Assembly (NCBI GenBank): GCA_050734915.1
Contig: JBOHUX010000039.1
Span: 1-16,333 of the forward strand
Length of the DNA stretch: 16,333 nucleotides
Direction: 5' to 3'
From: JBOHUX01 sp050734915
GTDB taxonomy: Bacteria > Chloroflexota > Dormibacteria > Dormibacterales > Dormibacteraceae
In this document: in pieces, positions 6,576-13,395 of the stretch
Layout of the letters: each line of letters begins with the position of its first letter
Numbering within the stretch: the first letter of the stretch is position 1
Made by a program: the position numbers and the translations under genes
The notes under the pieces: model-generated
Databases searched by the model: none
What the model saw: the letters and a program-made list of their open reading frames with translations, nothing else
Told to the model about the DNA's origin: nothing

Positions 6576-7382
6576 TCAGGCGGCCGGACCGTTCCTCCGG
6601 GCGCCGCGAAGAGCGCCCAGGATCGCGGAAGCCCGCCGCAGCATCCGGACGGGCAGCGGCGCCGCCGGCGCCTCCGCCAGCTTGAACGCGGTCAGGATCG
6701 CCTGTCGGACCGACTCCACGGTGCCGATCACGCGGCGGTGGGTGGTCCACCACCGAGGTGGCCGGGGCCGGATCGGGGCCCCGATCGAGATCTCGACCCG
6801 GCCCCGCAGCCGCAGCCGGTCCACCCCCTCCAGGGCCACCGGCACGATCGGCACCCCCGCCTCGAGGGCGAAGTGGCCGATTCCCTTCTTTAGCGGCAGC
6901 AGCTCCCGGCCCTGCGAGTAGCGGCCCTCGGGGAACATCAGGATGACGCCCCCGTGGGCGAGCACGCGGTAGACCGCGGCGACCCCCGACGGGTCGAGGT
7001 CGGCCCGGTTGAGCGAGATCGGGAAGACCCCCAGACGGGGCGCCAGGGCGCGCTTCCAGCGGCGGTCGAAGATGGTGTCCCGATTCGCCATCGAGTGCAT
7101 CATCGGCACCGCCGGGAAGGCCGCCGCGAGGAATGCGACGTCATACCAGGCCTGATGGTTGCTGGCCACGATGTAGGGCGGCGGAGGCAGGTTCTCCACC
7201 CCCACCACCTGGACGCGGTACAGGATCGGCACCAGCCACTTGACCAGCCAGACCACGAAGCGGTACAGCCGGGGCGGCTGCCAGGGATCGAGCTGAAGGT
7301 CAGTCGCCGCCGCCGGAGCGGCGACGGCGGCCAGGTACTCGGGCCCGTGGTACTCACCCTCGCGAGGTCGGCTATCCGCCAA
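6576..7382 (-). CDS. PlsC-type lysophospholipid acyltransferase
   Basis: This 268-aa protein carries the PlsC acyltransferase blocks in order: NHQAWYD (H-x4-D, His76 and Asp81), FPISLNRAD around 120-128, FPEGRYSQG at 150-158 and VPIVPVALEG near 177-186. A hydrophobic segment at residues 39-56 precedes them, as in membrane-bound 1-acyl-glycerol-3-phosphate acyltransferases, which acylate lysophosphatidic acid to phosphatidic acid at the inner membrane. The exact acceptor is not decided by the motifs. The start is TTG 7382, supported by GAGAGG a few bases upstream, and it overlaps the alpha/beta hydrolase by 11 bp. It is the last gene of the lipid-kinase operon. About 30 poorly conserved residues precede the membrane segment. 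Confidence 0.88.
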   Translation of the reverse strand: MADSRPREGEYHGPEYLAAVAAPAAATDLQLDPWQPPRLYRFVVWLVKWLVPILYRVQVVGVENLPPPPYIVASNHQAWYDVAFLAAAFPAVPMMHSMANRDTIFDRRWKRALAPRLGVFPISLNRADLDPSGVAAVYRVLAHGGVILMFPEGRYSQGRELLPLKKGIGHFALEAGVPIVPVALEGVDRLRLRGRVEISIGAPIRPRPPRWWTTHRRVIGTVESVRQAILTAFKLAEAPAAPLPVRMLRRASAILGALRGARRNGPAA

Positions 7383-8250
7383 CGAATCCTCTCAGCAGCC
7401 GGTTGAAGTCGTCGGGCCGCTCCGCCTGGGGCGAGTGGCCGGCGTTCTCCACGATCTCCAGGCGGGAGTCGGGGATGAGCCGGTGCGCGGCGAGCGCGTG
7501 CTCGACCGGGAAGAGGGGGTCGTCCGCGCCCCAGATGAGCATCACCGGCTTGTCGAGGCGCGCGAGGCGATCGGCCAGATCGCGGTTGTGGACGGCGGAT
7601 CCGAGGCGAGCCAGTGAGCGCACGGTGGCCAGATAGGCCTCGCCAAAGCCACGCTGGGAGTGCAGCTCCCGGATGTCGGCCAGGTACCCCTCGTCGATCA
7701 GGTGCCCGGCGTCGGCCCGGGCGCCCAGATGGCGCGCGGCCACCCGCCGGACGACTTCGAGAGGGGCGCGCCGGACGCCCTCGCGGACCAGCCCCATGAC
7801 GGCCTCGCCCACCCGCGGCATCATCATCAGCGGGTAGTAGAGCCTCACCCGGGGGCGGCCCAGGCCGAGCGAGTTCACGAGCACGAGGCGGCTCACGCGG
7901 GCGGGGCGCTGCAAGGCGAGCTCGATCGCGACCCGGCCCCCCAGGGAGGCCCCGACGACGGCGGCCGAACGCAGCCGCAGTCGTTCCATGTAGGCGTCCA
8001 GGGTCCGCGCGAAGAAGGGCACGCCGTACCGCGTGCGCGGCTTGTCGCTGCGTCCGAAGCCGGGCAGGTCGGGCGCCAGGACCCGGTGGTGCCGGGCGAG
8101 GTCGGCGAGGTTGTAACGCCATTCGATGTAGCCGGACGACCCGAGGCCGTGCACCAGCAGCAGGGGCGAGCCGCGGCCGCCCCGCGTGTGGTGGATCTCC
8201 AGGTCTCCGACCCTGACTCGCTCGGAGACCAGCCGCGGGGCCGCCGTCAA
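7372..8250 (-). CDS. Alpha/beta-fold hydrolase
   Basis: This 292-aa protein has a complete alpha/beta-hydrolase core: oxyanion strand LLLVHGLGSSG at 30-40, DLPGFGRSDKP at 61-71, nucleophile elbow GASLGG with Ser102, acid Asp244 in WGADDPLFP and His272 in NAGHSPQ. A helical cap lies between about 130 and 225. The Ser-Asp-His set suits an esterase, lipase or C-C bond hydrolase; the substrate cannot be read from sequence. Its place between a lipid kinase and a phospholipid acyltransferase suggests an acyl-lipid substrate. The likely start is TTG 8250, overlapping the kinase stop as TTGA, with AAGGTG upstream. There is no conventional start codon between the kinase stop and the first conserved strand. 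Confidence 0.88.
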   Translation of the reverse strand: MTAAPRLVSERVRVGDLEIHHTRGGRGSPLLLVHGLGSSGYIEWRYNLADLARHHRVLAPDLPGFGRSDKPRTRYGVPFFARTLDAYMERLRLRSAAVVGASLGGRVAIELALQRPARVSRLVLVNSLGLGRPRVRLYYPLMMMPRVGEAVMGLVREGVRRAPLEVVRRVAARHLGARADAGHLIDEGYLADIRELHSQRGFGEAYLATVRSLARLGSAVHNRDLADRLARLDKPVMLIWGADDPLFPVEHALAAHRLIPDSRLEIVENAGHSPQAERPDDFNRLLRGFVGG

Positions 8251-9086
8251 CGGGGCAGCATCACCTTCAGGTCCCGCGGGCGCGCCTCGAACTCGACCGG
8301 CGTCGTCCCCACCTCGAAGACGTCCGCGAAGACGGGCGCGGCGGGCCCGGTCTCGATCCGGACGCGACTCACGCGATGGCTGCGCTGAGGAGCGGCCGTG
8401 CGCCTGCGGAGAACGTTCATGAGCAGGCCCCAGAGCGCACCCAGCCGGTTCTCGGCGCCTTCGACGATCACCTCCAGCCGGGGATCGTTGGGGCTGGCGT
8501 CCCCGACCACAATGCCCGCGCCCACCGTGGCGGTGTTGGCCACGATGATGGAGGTCGCGGTCCCCGAGCCCCGCGCGTCTCCGCTCAGGCGGTACCGGAA
8601 CGGTGCCTGGCCGGCGAGACCCCGGAGGTGGCCCAGCAGCTCGCCGGCGCGGAGCTCCTTGGCGGCCTCGCCGGCGAGGATCGCCTCGCCGAAGAAGCCG
8701 ATCCCGGCCGCTTCGACGAAGGGCTGGCCCCCGGCGCGACCGAGACCCACCCAGCGCGGGCGCCCGGTCTTGATGACCTCGATCGCCGCCCCGGGCTCGA
8801 GCGGCAGACCGAGGCCGCGGGCGAAGTTGTTGTAGGTCCCGGTGGGGACGATCCCCAGGGTGCGCCCGGACCCCGCCAGGCAGCGGACGGCGGCCCCGAC
8901 GGTGCCGTCCCCGCCGGACACCACGACCACCGCATCGGTCGTCGTCGGGCATGCTCGATACGCCTCCGCCAGCGCCTGGCCCGGCCCCAGCTCCAGGACC
9001 CGGTGGTCGCCGAGCTCGGCCTGAAGCCGTTCGGCGGCCGCCGCGGCCCTTCCCGCGCTCGAATTCAAGATCAGGAGCCTGCGCAC
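8247..9086 (-). CDS. Diacylglycerol/lipid kinase (DagK/YegS family)
   Basis: This 279-aa protein opens with the LLILNSSAG strand of the DAG-kinase catalytic domain, then has the ATP-binding SGGDGTVGAA (GGDGT at 58-62) and GTYNNFARGLGLP (83-95), both hallmarks of the YegS/DgkB/BmrU family. These cytoplasmic or peripheral enzymes phosphorylate diacylglycerol or related lipids, often to recycle it to phosphatidic acid. Start GTG 9086 is chosen because GGAGG lies 8 nt upstream on the minus strand and the next residues are the first conserved strand. It is the first gene of an overlapping operon with a hydrolase and an acyltransferase, and only 33 bp separate its start from the divergent PAP2 gene. 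Whether the substrate is DAG or another lipid is open. Confidence 0.9.
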   Translation of the reverse strand: MRRLLILNSSAGRAAAAAERLQAELGDHRVLELGPGQALAEAYRACPTTTDAVVVVSGGDGTVGAAVRCLAGSGRTLGIVPTGTYNNFARGLGLPLEPGAAIEVIKTGRPRWVGLGRAGGQPFVEAAGIGFFGEAILAGEAAKELRAGELLGHLRGLAGQAPFRYRLSGDARGSGTATSIIVANTATVGAGIVVGDASPNDPRLEVIVEGAENRLGALWGLLMNVLRRRTAAPQRSHRVSRVRIETGPAAPVFADVFEVGTTPVEFEARPRDLKVMLPR

Positions 9087-9119
9087 AGGCCCGGCCTCCG
9101 CCACGATGATGGACAGCTT

Positions 9120-9668
9120 ATGCGACGCCCCCGCAAGTCCCCCCCGCGCACCTTCGATCGACGCCTCTACCAGCTGATCAACCGCCTCCCTCACACGGCG
9201 GCCGGCGACCGGCGGCTGAGCCTGCTCTCCGATCTCGGCAAGGGGGCGGGCTGGGTCGGGGTGAGCGCCTGCCTGGAGCTGCTGGGGGGGCCGCGCGGGC
9301 GGCGCGCCGGGATCTCCGCCACAGTCTCGATGCTGGCCGCGATCGGACTCTCCCAGGGGCTCCTCAAGGGCATGCTCAAGCGCCGGCGGCCGTTCGCGTC
9401 GGAGATCTTCGCCAAGCTCACCGTCGTGGTGGGGCCGGAGGGCACCGACCCCTCGTTTCCCTCCGGGCACGCGTCGGGATCATTCGCGGCGGCGGCCAGC
9501 CTGGCCGCCTTCTATCCGCGGCAGGCGCCCGCCCTCCTGGCCACGGCGGCGGCGGTCGGCCTCTCCCGTGTCTACCTGGGCCACCACTTCCCCAGCGACG
9601 TGATCGCTGGGGCGGCGCTGGGAACCGGGGTCGGGCTCCTGGGGGCCCGGCTCGGCGACTCCGTCTGA
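9120..9668 (+). CDS. PAP2-family membrane phosphatase
   Basis: This 182-aa protein carries all three acid-phosphatase motifs: K-x6-RP (Lys83, Arg90-Pro91), PSGH (114-117) and SR-x5-H-x3-D (Ser149-Arg150, His156, Asp160). Hydrophobic helices lie around 62-83, 118-130, 136-150 and 160-177, as in membrane-embedded lipid phosphatases. Likely substrates are phosphatidic acid, phosphatidylglycerol-phosphate or undecaprenyl diphosphate; sequence does not choose between them. The start is ATG 9120 with only a weak GGA upstream; earlier in-frame codons overlap the kinase on the opposite strand and read as non-coding. It is divergent from the lipid kinase by 33 bp, so the two promoters must overlap or lie within the opposite gene. 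Confidence 0.9.
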   Translation: MRRPRKSPPRTFDRRLYQLINRLPHTAAGDRRLSLLSDLGKGAGWVGVSACLELLGGPRGRRAGISATVSMLAAIGLSQGLLKGMLKRRRPFASEIFAKLTVVVGPEGTDPSFPSGHASGSFAAAASLAAFYPRQAPALLATAAAVGLSRVYLGHHFPSDVIAGAALGTGVGLLGARLGDSV

Positions 9669-9682
9669 TGCGCCCGCGCCGG

Positions 9683-9716
9683 GCGCCTCGCGGCCCCTGG
9701 CGCCTCGCGGCCCCTG
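9683..9716. repeat. Perfect tandem duplication of a 17-bp unit
   Basis: GCGCCTCGCGGCCCCTG occurs twice head to tail in the 63-bp gap between the converging PAP2 and S51 genes. There is no T run, so it is not an obvious terminator. Slippage in non-coding DNA is the simplest origin. Confidence 0.8.
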
Positions 9717-9731
9717 GCCCCCCCGGTCGGT

Positions 9732-10469
9732 CTAGGAGCCGGGTTGTTCGGAGCCTTCGAACAGGGGGGCGGGGATCCCGGTCAGCTCGCCTCCCGATGC
9801 GAAGCGCGCCTGGCTCCCGTCCCTGATCACGGTCACCCCGCCGGCGCCGTAGCAGCGCCAGCGGCTGGACTCCCAGACCGCGGCGGTGCGCTCGTCTACG
9901 CCCAGCAGGCAGACGTCCGGAGCCGGCATCGCCGCCCTCGCCGACGGCACCCAGCGCCGGCCGAAGGTCTCGAAGTGCGGGAGCAGCGCCGTGCCCGGGA
10001 CGACCCCCAGCGCGTCCCGATAGCGGCGAGCGTCGTGGACCGGCCAGCCGGCGCGGATGAGAGTCCACCGGCAGAGCGCCATCGCGCCCGCCGAGGAACC
10101 GGCCAGGGCGGCGCCCGATGCCCAGGCGGCGGCGATCGCCCGCCAGACGGGGGTGTCCGCCAGCACCCTGACGACGAGTCCCGGATCCCCGCCGACGAGG
10201 TAGAAGAAGTGGCCCCCGGCGGCCAGCTCGGCCAGGCGTTCCGACCTGGCGTCGGAACGCGTGAGGACCGGCAGCTCCCGGACCTCGAGCCCGAGCCCCG
10301 CGAACCAGCGCCGCGCGTGGGCGGAGGCCAGGTCGGGCCGGGATCTCGCCGCGGCGGTGGGCAGGACGTAGGCGGTGCCCCCCGCCGCGGCCGCCGCCAG
10401 CAGCCGGTCCTGCGGCTCGTTGCCGAGGTGGAACTCGTCCCCTCCCACCAGCGCCAGAGGCCCCCCCAT
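9732..10469 (-). CDS. Peptidase S51 / cyanophycinase-like hydrolase
   Basis: This 245-aa cytoplasmic protein has the class I glutamine-amidotransferase-like fold of family S51. FFYLVGGDP (88-96) is followed by the nucleophile elbow AGSSAGAM with Ser126, then LLPHFETFGRRW with His165 and GVDERTA with Glu193. The Ser-His-Glu arrangement and the G-[IV]-DE-x-TA motif match cyanophycinase more than aspartyl dipeptidase PepE, which uses Asp. Cyanophycinase cuts multi-L-arginyl-poly-aspartate to beta-Asp-Arg, but many relatives in hosts without cyanophycin have unknown substrates and no cphA is visible here. At 245 aa it is slightly short for the family. The ATG at 10469 follows a TATCCT hexamer by 11 nt, and the gene shares its control region with divergent gltX. 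Confidence 0.83.
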   Translation of the reverse strand: MGGPLALVGGDEFHLGNEPQDRLLAAAAAGGTAYVLPTAAARSRPDLASAHARRWFAGLGLEVRELPVLTRSDARSERLAELAAGGHFFYLVGGDPGLVVRVLADTPVWRAIAAAWASGAALAGSSAGAMALCRWTLIRAGWPVHDARRYRDALGVVPGTALLPHFETFGRRWVPSARAAMPAPDVCLLGVDERTAAVWESSRWRCYGAGGVTVIRDGSQARFASGGELTGIPAPLFEGSEQPGS

Positions 10470-10479
10470 TTTTCGGATC

Positions 10480-10485
10480 TAGGAT
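10480..10485 (+). promoter_or_regulatory. -10 element of gltX, leaderless type
   Basis: TAGGAT is followed by ATGCGG (6 nt) and then GTG 10492. The ATG directly abutting the hexamer is too close to be transcribed, so GTG is the likely start. No Shine-Dalgarno precedes either codon. Confidence 0.6.
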
Positions 10486-10486
10486 A
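10481..10486 (-). promoter_or_regulatory. -10 element of the S51 gene, overlapping the gltX -10
   Basis: The minus strand reads TATCCT, then 11 nt, then the S51 ATG, so any 5' leader would be only about 4-5 nt. Five of its six base pairs are shared with the gltX TAGGAT on the other strand. Confidence 0.45.
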
Positions 10487-10491
10487 TGCGG

Positions 10492-11865
10492 GTGTCCGAA
10501 CGCCCCGTGCGGGTGCGGATGGCGCCCAGCCCGACCGGGTTCGTGCACCTCGGGAGCGCCCATACCGCGCTCTTCAACCTCCTCTTCGCCCGTTCCCGCG
10601 GCGGCGCCTTCGTGCTGCGGATCGAGGATACCGACCACCAACGGAATCGCGAGGATTTCGAGGCCGGCATCTACGCCGGCTTCCGGTGGCTCGGGATCGA
10701 ATGGGACGAGGGGCCCGACATCGGGGGCGCCCACGGTCCCTACCGCCAGAGCGAACGGCTCGACCTCTACCGCGCCGCCGCGATCCGGCTGCTGGAGTCC
10801 GGCGCGGCGTACCGCTGCTACTGCACCCCGGCGGAGCTCACCGCCGAGCGGGAGGAGGCGCGCCGGCGGCGGATGCCCTACCGCTACTCCCGCCGCTGCC
10901 TGACCCAGCCTCCCCGTGATCGAAGCGACTTCACGGTCCGCTTCCGGATGCCGGACTCAGGCAGCCTCACCTGGACCGACCTCGTCCGCGACGAGATCTC
11001 CTTCCAGATGGCGGAGCTCGGGGACTTCGTCTGCGTCAAGTCCAACGGCTGGCCTGCCTACAACTTCGCCAACGTCATCGACGACAGCCTGATGGAGATC
11101 ACGCACGTGCTCCGGGCGGAGGAGCACATCTCCAACACACCGCTTCAGATCCTTCTCTGCCGCAGCCTCGCGTTCGAGGTACCCGAGTACGGGCACCTGC
11201 CCTGGGTGCTCGCCCCCGATCGTTCCAAGCTCAGCAAGCGCAAGCACGTCGAGACCAATCTCGGCCTCTTCCAGGAGCGCGGATACCTGCCGGAGGCGAT
11301 GCTCAACTACTTGGCTCTGCTGGGCTGGAACCCCGGCACCGAGGATGAGATCTTCACCTTCGAGGAGCTCTGCCGGCAGTTCAGCCTGGAGCGGGTCCAG
11401 AAGGCCGGCGCGGTCTTCGACTGGGACCGGCTCAACTGGCTCGACGGCCACTACATCCGGTCCCTGCCGCCGGCCGCGCTCGCCGAGCGCCTGCGCCCCT
11501 TCCTTCCGGAACTGGACGCGGACACGATCGAGGTGGCGGCCCCCGCGCTCCAGGAGCGGATGAAGTGCCTGGGCGACGCTCGCGATCTCCTCCAGTACCT
11601 GTGGTCGCCCCCGGCGCGGGCGGCGGCCGACGGGGAGGCGGCGGAGAAGGTGGGCGCCGCGCTGGCGGCGCTGGAGCCGGTCGAGTGGTCGCCGGGGCCG
11701 ATCGAGGCGGCGCTGGAGGGACTCCGGCAGGCCCGCGGCTGGTCGCGGAACCAGCTCTTCAAGCCCATCCGGCAGGCGGTCACCGGGCGCTCGATCTCAC
11801 CGCCCATCCACCACACGCTGGCTCTGCTGCCGAAGAAGGAGGCGCTGCGCCGGCTCGCGGGATGA
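10492..11865 (+). CDS. gltX: Glutamyl-tRNA synthetase
   Basis: This 457-aa class I synthetase charges tRNA-Glu; many bacteria without GlnRS also use it for tRNA-Gln. The catalytic domain starts with RMAPSPTGFVHLGSAHTALFN; HLGS is the HIGH-type motif (residues 19-22), and the common Arg of G-x-R-T-ALFN is His here. RIEDTD (43-48), the acceptor-arm region EEHISNTP and the KMSKS-type KLSKR (246-250) follow, with a helical anticodon-binding C-terminal domain. Length is slightly below the usual 470-490. The GTG start at 10492 is preferred over ATG 10486 because a TAGGAT -10 ends at 10485, giving a leaderless mRNA. The Lgt-like gene starts 5 bp downstream. Discriminating or non-discriminating specificity cannot be told. 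Confidence 0.95.
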   Translation: MSERPVRVRMAPSPTGFVHLGSAHTALFNLLFARSRGGAFVLRIEDTDHQRNREDFEAGIYAGFRWLGIEWDEGPDIGGAHGPYRQSERLDLYRAAAIRLLESGAAYRCYCTPAELTAEREEARRRRMPYRYSRRCLTQPPRDRSDFTVRFRMPDSGSLTWTDLVRDEISFQMAELGDFVCVKSNGWPAYNFANVIDDSLMEITHVLRAEEHISNTPLQILLCRSLAFEVPEYGHLPWVLAPDRSKLSKRKHVETNLGLFQERGYLPEAMLNYLALLGWNPGTEDEIFTFEELCRQFSLERVQKAGAVFDWDRLNWLDGHYIRSLPPAALAERLRPFLPELDADTIEVAAPALQERMKCLGDARDLLQYLWSPPARAAADGEAAEKVGAALAALEPVEWSPGPIEAALEGLRQARGWSRNQLFKPIRQAVTGRSISPPIHHTLALLPKKEALRRLAG

Positions 11866-11869
11866 CGCG

Positions 11870-12706
11870 TTGACGACCGCGACCGTCGTCGTCAACCTCG
11901 ACCCGAACCTGGCCCAGCTGGGGCCGGTCCTCGTCACCTGGCATGGGATCCTCAGCGTCCTCGGAGTCCTGGCCGGGTTCGAGCTCGGCCGTCGCCTGCT
12001 CGTGCGGGACGGCCTCCGAGACCGTGCCACAGATCCCACCCCCGGCCTCGCCCTCTGGGACCTGGCGCTCGGGATGCTCATCCTGGGGTGGATCGGCGCC
12101 CGGGCCCTGGACGTCTGGGAGAACTACCGGGATTTCGCGGGCCGCTGGCTGAACGTGGTCTGGATCGGGGAGACCGGTCTCAGCCGGTGGGGCGGCATCC
12201 TGGGGGCGCTGCTGGCGGGATGGATCTGGTCCCGGCGGGTGGGCATGTCCTTCTGGAGGCTGCTCGATGCCGCCGGCCCCGCCTGCTGCCTGGGATTCGC
12301 GGTCGCCCGGGCGGGGGACGTAGTCAGCGGCGCCCATCACGGCATCACGACCACGCTCCCCTGGGGGGTGCAGTACGTGAACCAGCAGACGTTGGGGGCG
12401 CCCGGCCGGATGGTCCAGCCGGAGACCACCTACGAGATGCTCTGGGGGGCCGTCATCCTGGCGGTCCTCCTCCCCCTTCACGGAAGGCTCCGGGCCCGTC
12501 TCCCCGAGGGACTCACAGGCCTCGCCTACCTGATCCCCTACGGGGCGGGGATGGTCCTGCTCGCCTTCCTGAGGACGGACCCGCTCGTGCTCCATCTGCG
12601 GGCGGAGCAGTGGGCGGGCATGCTCGCCCTCATCCTCGCCGGCGCCGCCGTTCTCGTGCGCCAGCGGCGGCCCTCGCCGGCCGGTCGGGTCGGGACACCT
12701 CGCTAA
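11870..12706 (+). CDS. Divergent Lgt-like (prolipoprotein diacylglyceryl transferase family) membrane protein
   Basis: This 278-aa protein has about seven hydrophobic segments and the block order of Lgt, which moves diacylglyceryl from phosphatidylglycerol to lipoprotein Cys. VTWHGILS (22-29), GLSRWGGILGALLAG (103-117), ARAGD-x3-GAHHG (146-158), QPETTYEMLWG (183-193) and FLRTDP (233-238) align with the family blocks. Several residues important in E. coli Lgt differ: Tyr26 is His here, His103 is Trp, Asn146 is Asp and Glu151 is Ala, while the Arg143, Glu202 and Arg239 equivalents remain. It may have another activity or be a lineage-specific variant. The start is TTG 11870, with GCGGGA about 8 nt upstream, cotranscribed with gltX. 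Its stop overlaps the convergent DUF72 stop. Confidence 0.72.
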   Translation: MTTATVVVNLDPNLAQLGPVLVTWHGILSVLGVLAGFELGRRLLVRDGLRDRATDPTPGLALWDLALGMLILGWIGARALDVWENYRDFAGRWLNVVWIGETGLSRWGGILGALLAGWIWSRRVGMSFWRLLDAAGPACCLGFAVARAGDVVSGAHHGITTTLPWGVQYVNQQTLGAPGRMVQPETTYEMLWGAVILAVLLPLHGRLRARLPEGLTGLAYLIPYGAGMVLLAFLRTDPLVLHLRAEQWAGMLALILAGAAVLVRQRRPSPAGRVGTPR

Positions 12707-13395
12707 CCGGCCAGATGGAGCAGGCTCATCGCCCGCTCCGGGCCCTGGACCTCGTGCTTGAAGTAGACGTGGACCTCGTCCTGGCGCGACAGCTCCGACG
12801 CCACCACCTCCCTCCATGCCGCCAGCGCGGGCGCGTCGTAGTCACGCCGGAGCCGGAGGTAGGCGAGACCGGCAAGCTCGAGGCGGGGGGCCATCGGCCA
12901 GCTCCCGCCGTCCGTGACGACGAGGGCGCCGCGGTGTCGCGCGATCGTCCCGTAGACGTCCCGCTCGAACCAGGACTCGTGCCGGGGCTCGACGGCGGCG
13001 GGGCGGCCGAGCGCCTCCAGCAGGCCGTCCAGGAAGGCCACGTCGCGCTGCCTCGTGGGCGGGAGCTGAAGCAGGACCGGCCCTCCTCGATCGCCGAGCG
13101 CGGCGGCGGTCCGGCCGAAGTCGGCTGCCCACTCGCCACGGTCGCTGCCGGCGGCCGAGTAGGTCAGGCTCCGGTGAGCCTTGAGGCAGAACCGGAACCC
13201 GACCGGGGCGCGATCCCGCCACCTCCGCAGCGACGCCCGGTCAGGGTGCCTGTAGAAGCTCCCGTTCACCTCCACCCCGGTGAGGCGCTCCGAGTAGTGG
13301 GCGAGCATCCGGCCGCCGGGCAGGTCCGGCGGGTAGAAGTGGCCCCGCCAAGCCGGATAGCTGAACCCGGAGGTGCCTACGTAGAGGGCTGCCAC
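12703..13395 (-). CDS. DUF72 family protein
   Basis: This 230-aa protein begins with the DUF72 hallmark YVGTSGFSYPAWRGHFYP (residues 5-22), then YSERLTGVEVNGSFYRHP, FCLKAHRSLTY, LLQLPPT and the late YLRLRRDYDAP and HVYFKHE. DUF72 proteins adopt a TIM-barrel-like fold related to xylose-isomerase-type barrels, and their reaction is unknown. The family is usually 240-290 aa, so this is on the short side. Start GTG 13395 overlaps the rlmN 3' end by 19 bp, so coupled translation is likely, though no strong Shine-Dalgarno is seen. The stop overlaps the Lgt-like stop on the other strand by two base pairs, leaving no terminator space. Confidence 0.88.
   Translation of the reverse strand: MAALYVGTSGFSYPAWRGHFYPPDLPGGRMLAHYSERLTGVEVNGSFYRHPDRASLRRWRDRAPVGFRFCLKAHRSLTYSAAGSDRGEWAADFGRTAAALGDRGGPVLLQLPPTRQRDVAFLDGLLEALGRPAAVEPRHESWFERDVYGTIARHRGALVVTDGGSWPMAPRLELAGLAYLRLRRDYDAPALAAWREVVASELSRQDEVHVYFKHEVQGPERAMSLLHLAG

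Noticed and set aside
8251..8952. N-terminal extension of the alpha/beta hydrolase across the lipid kinase
   Set aside because: It lies in another frame of the kinase gene; the hydrolase fold begins just after TTG 8250.
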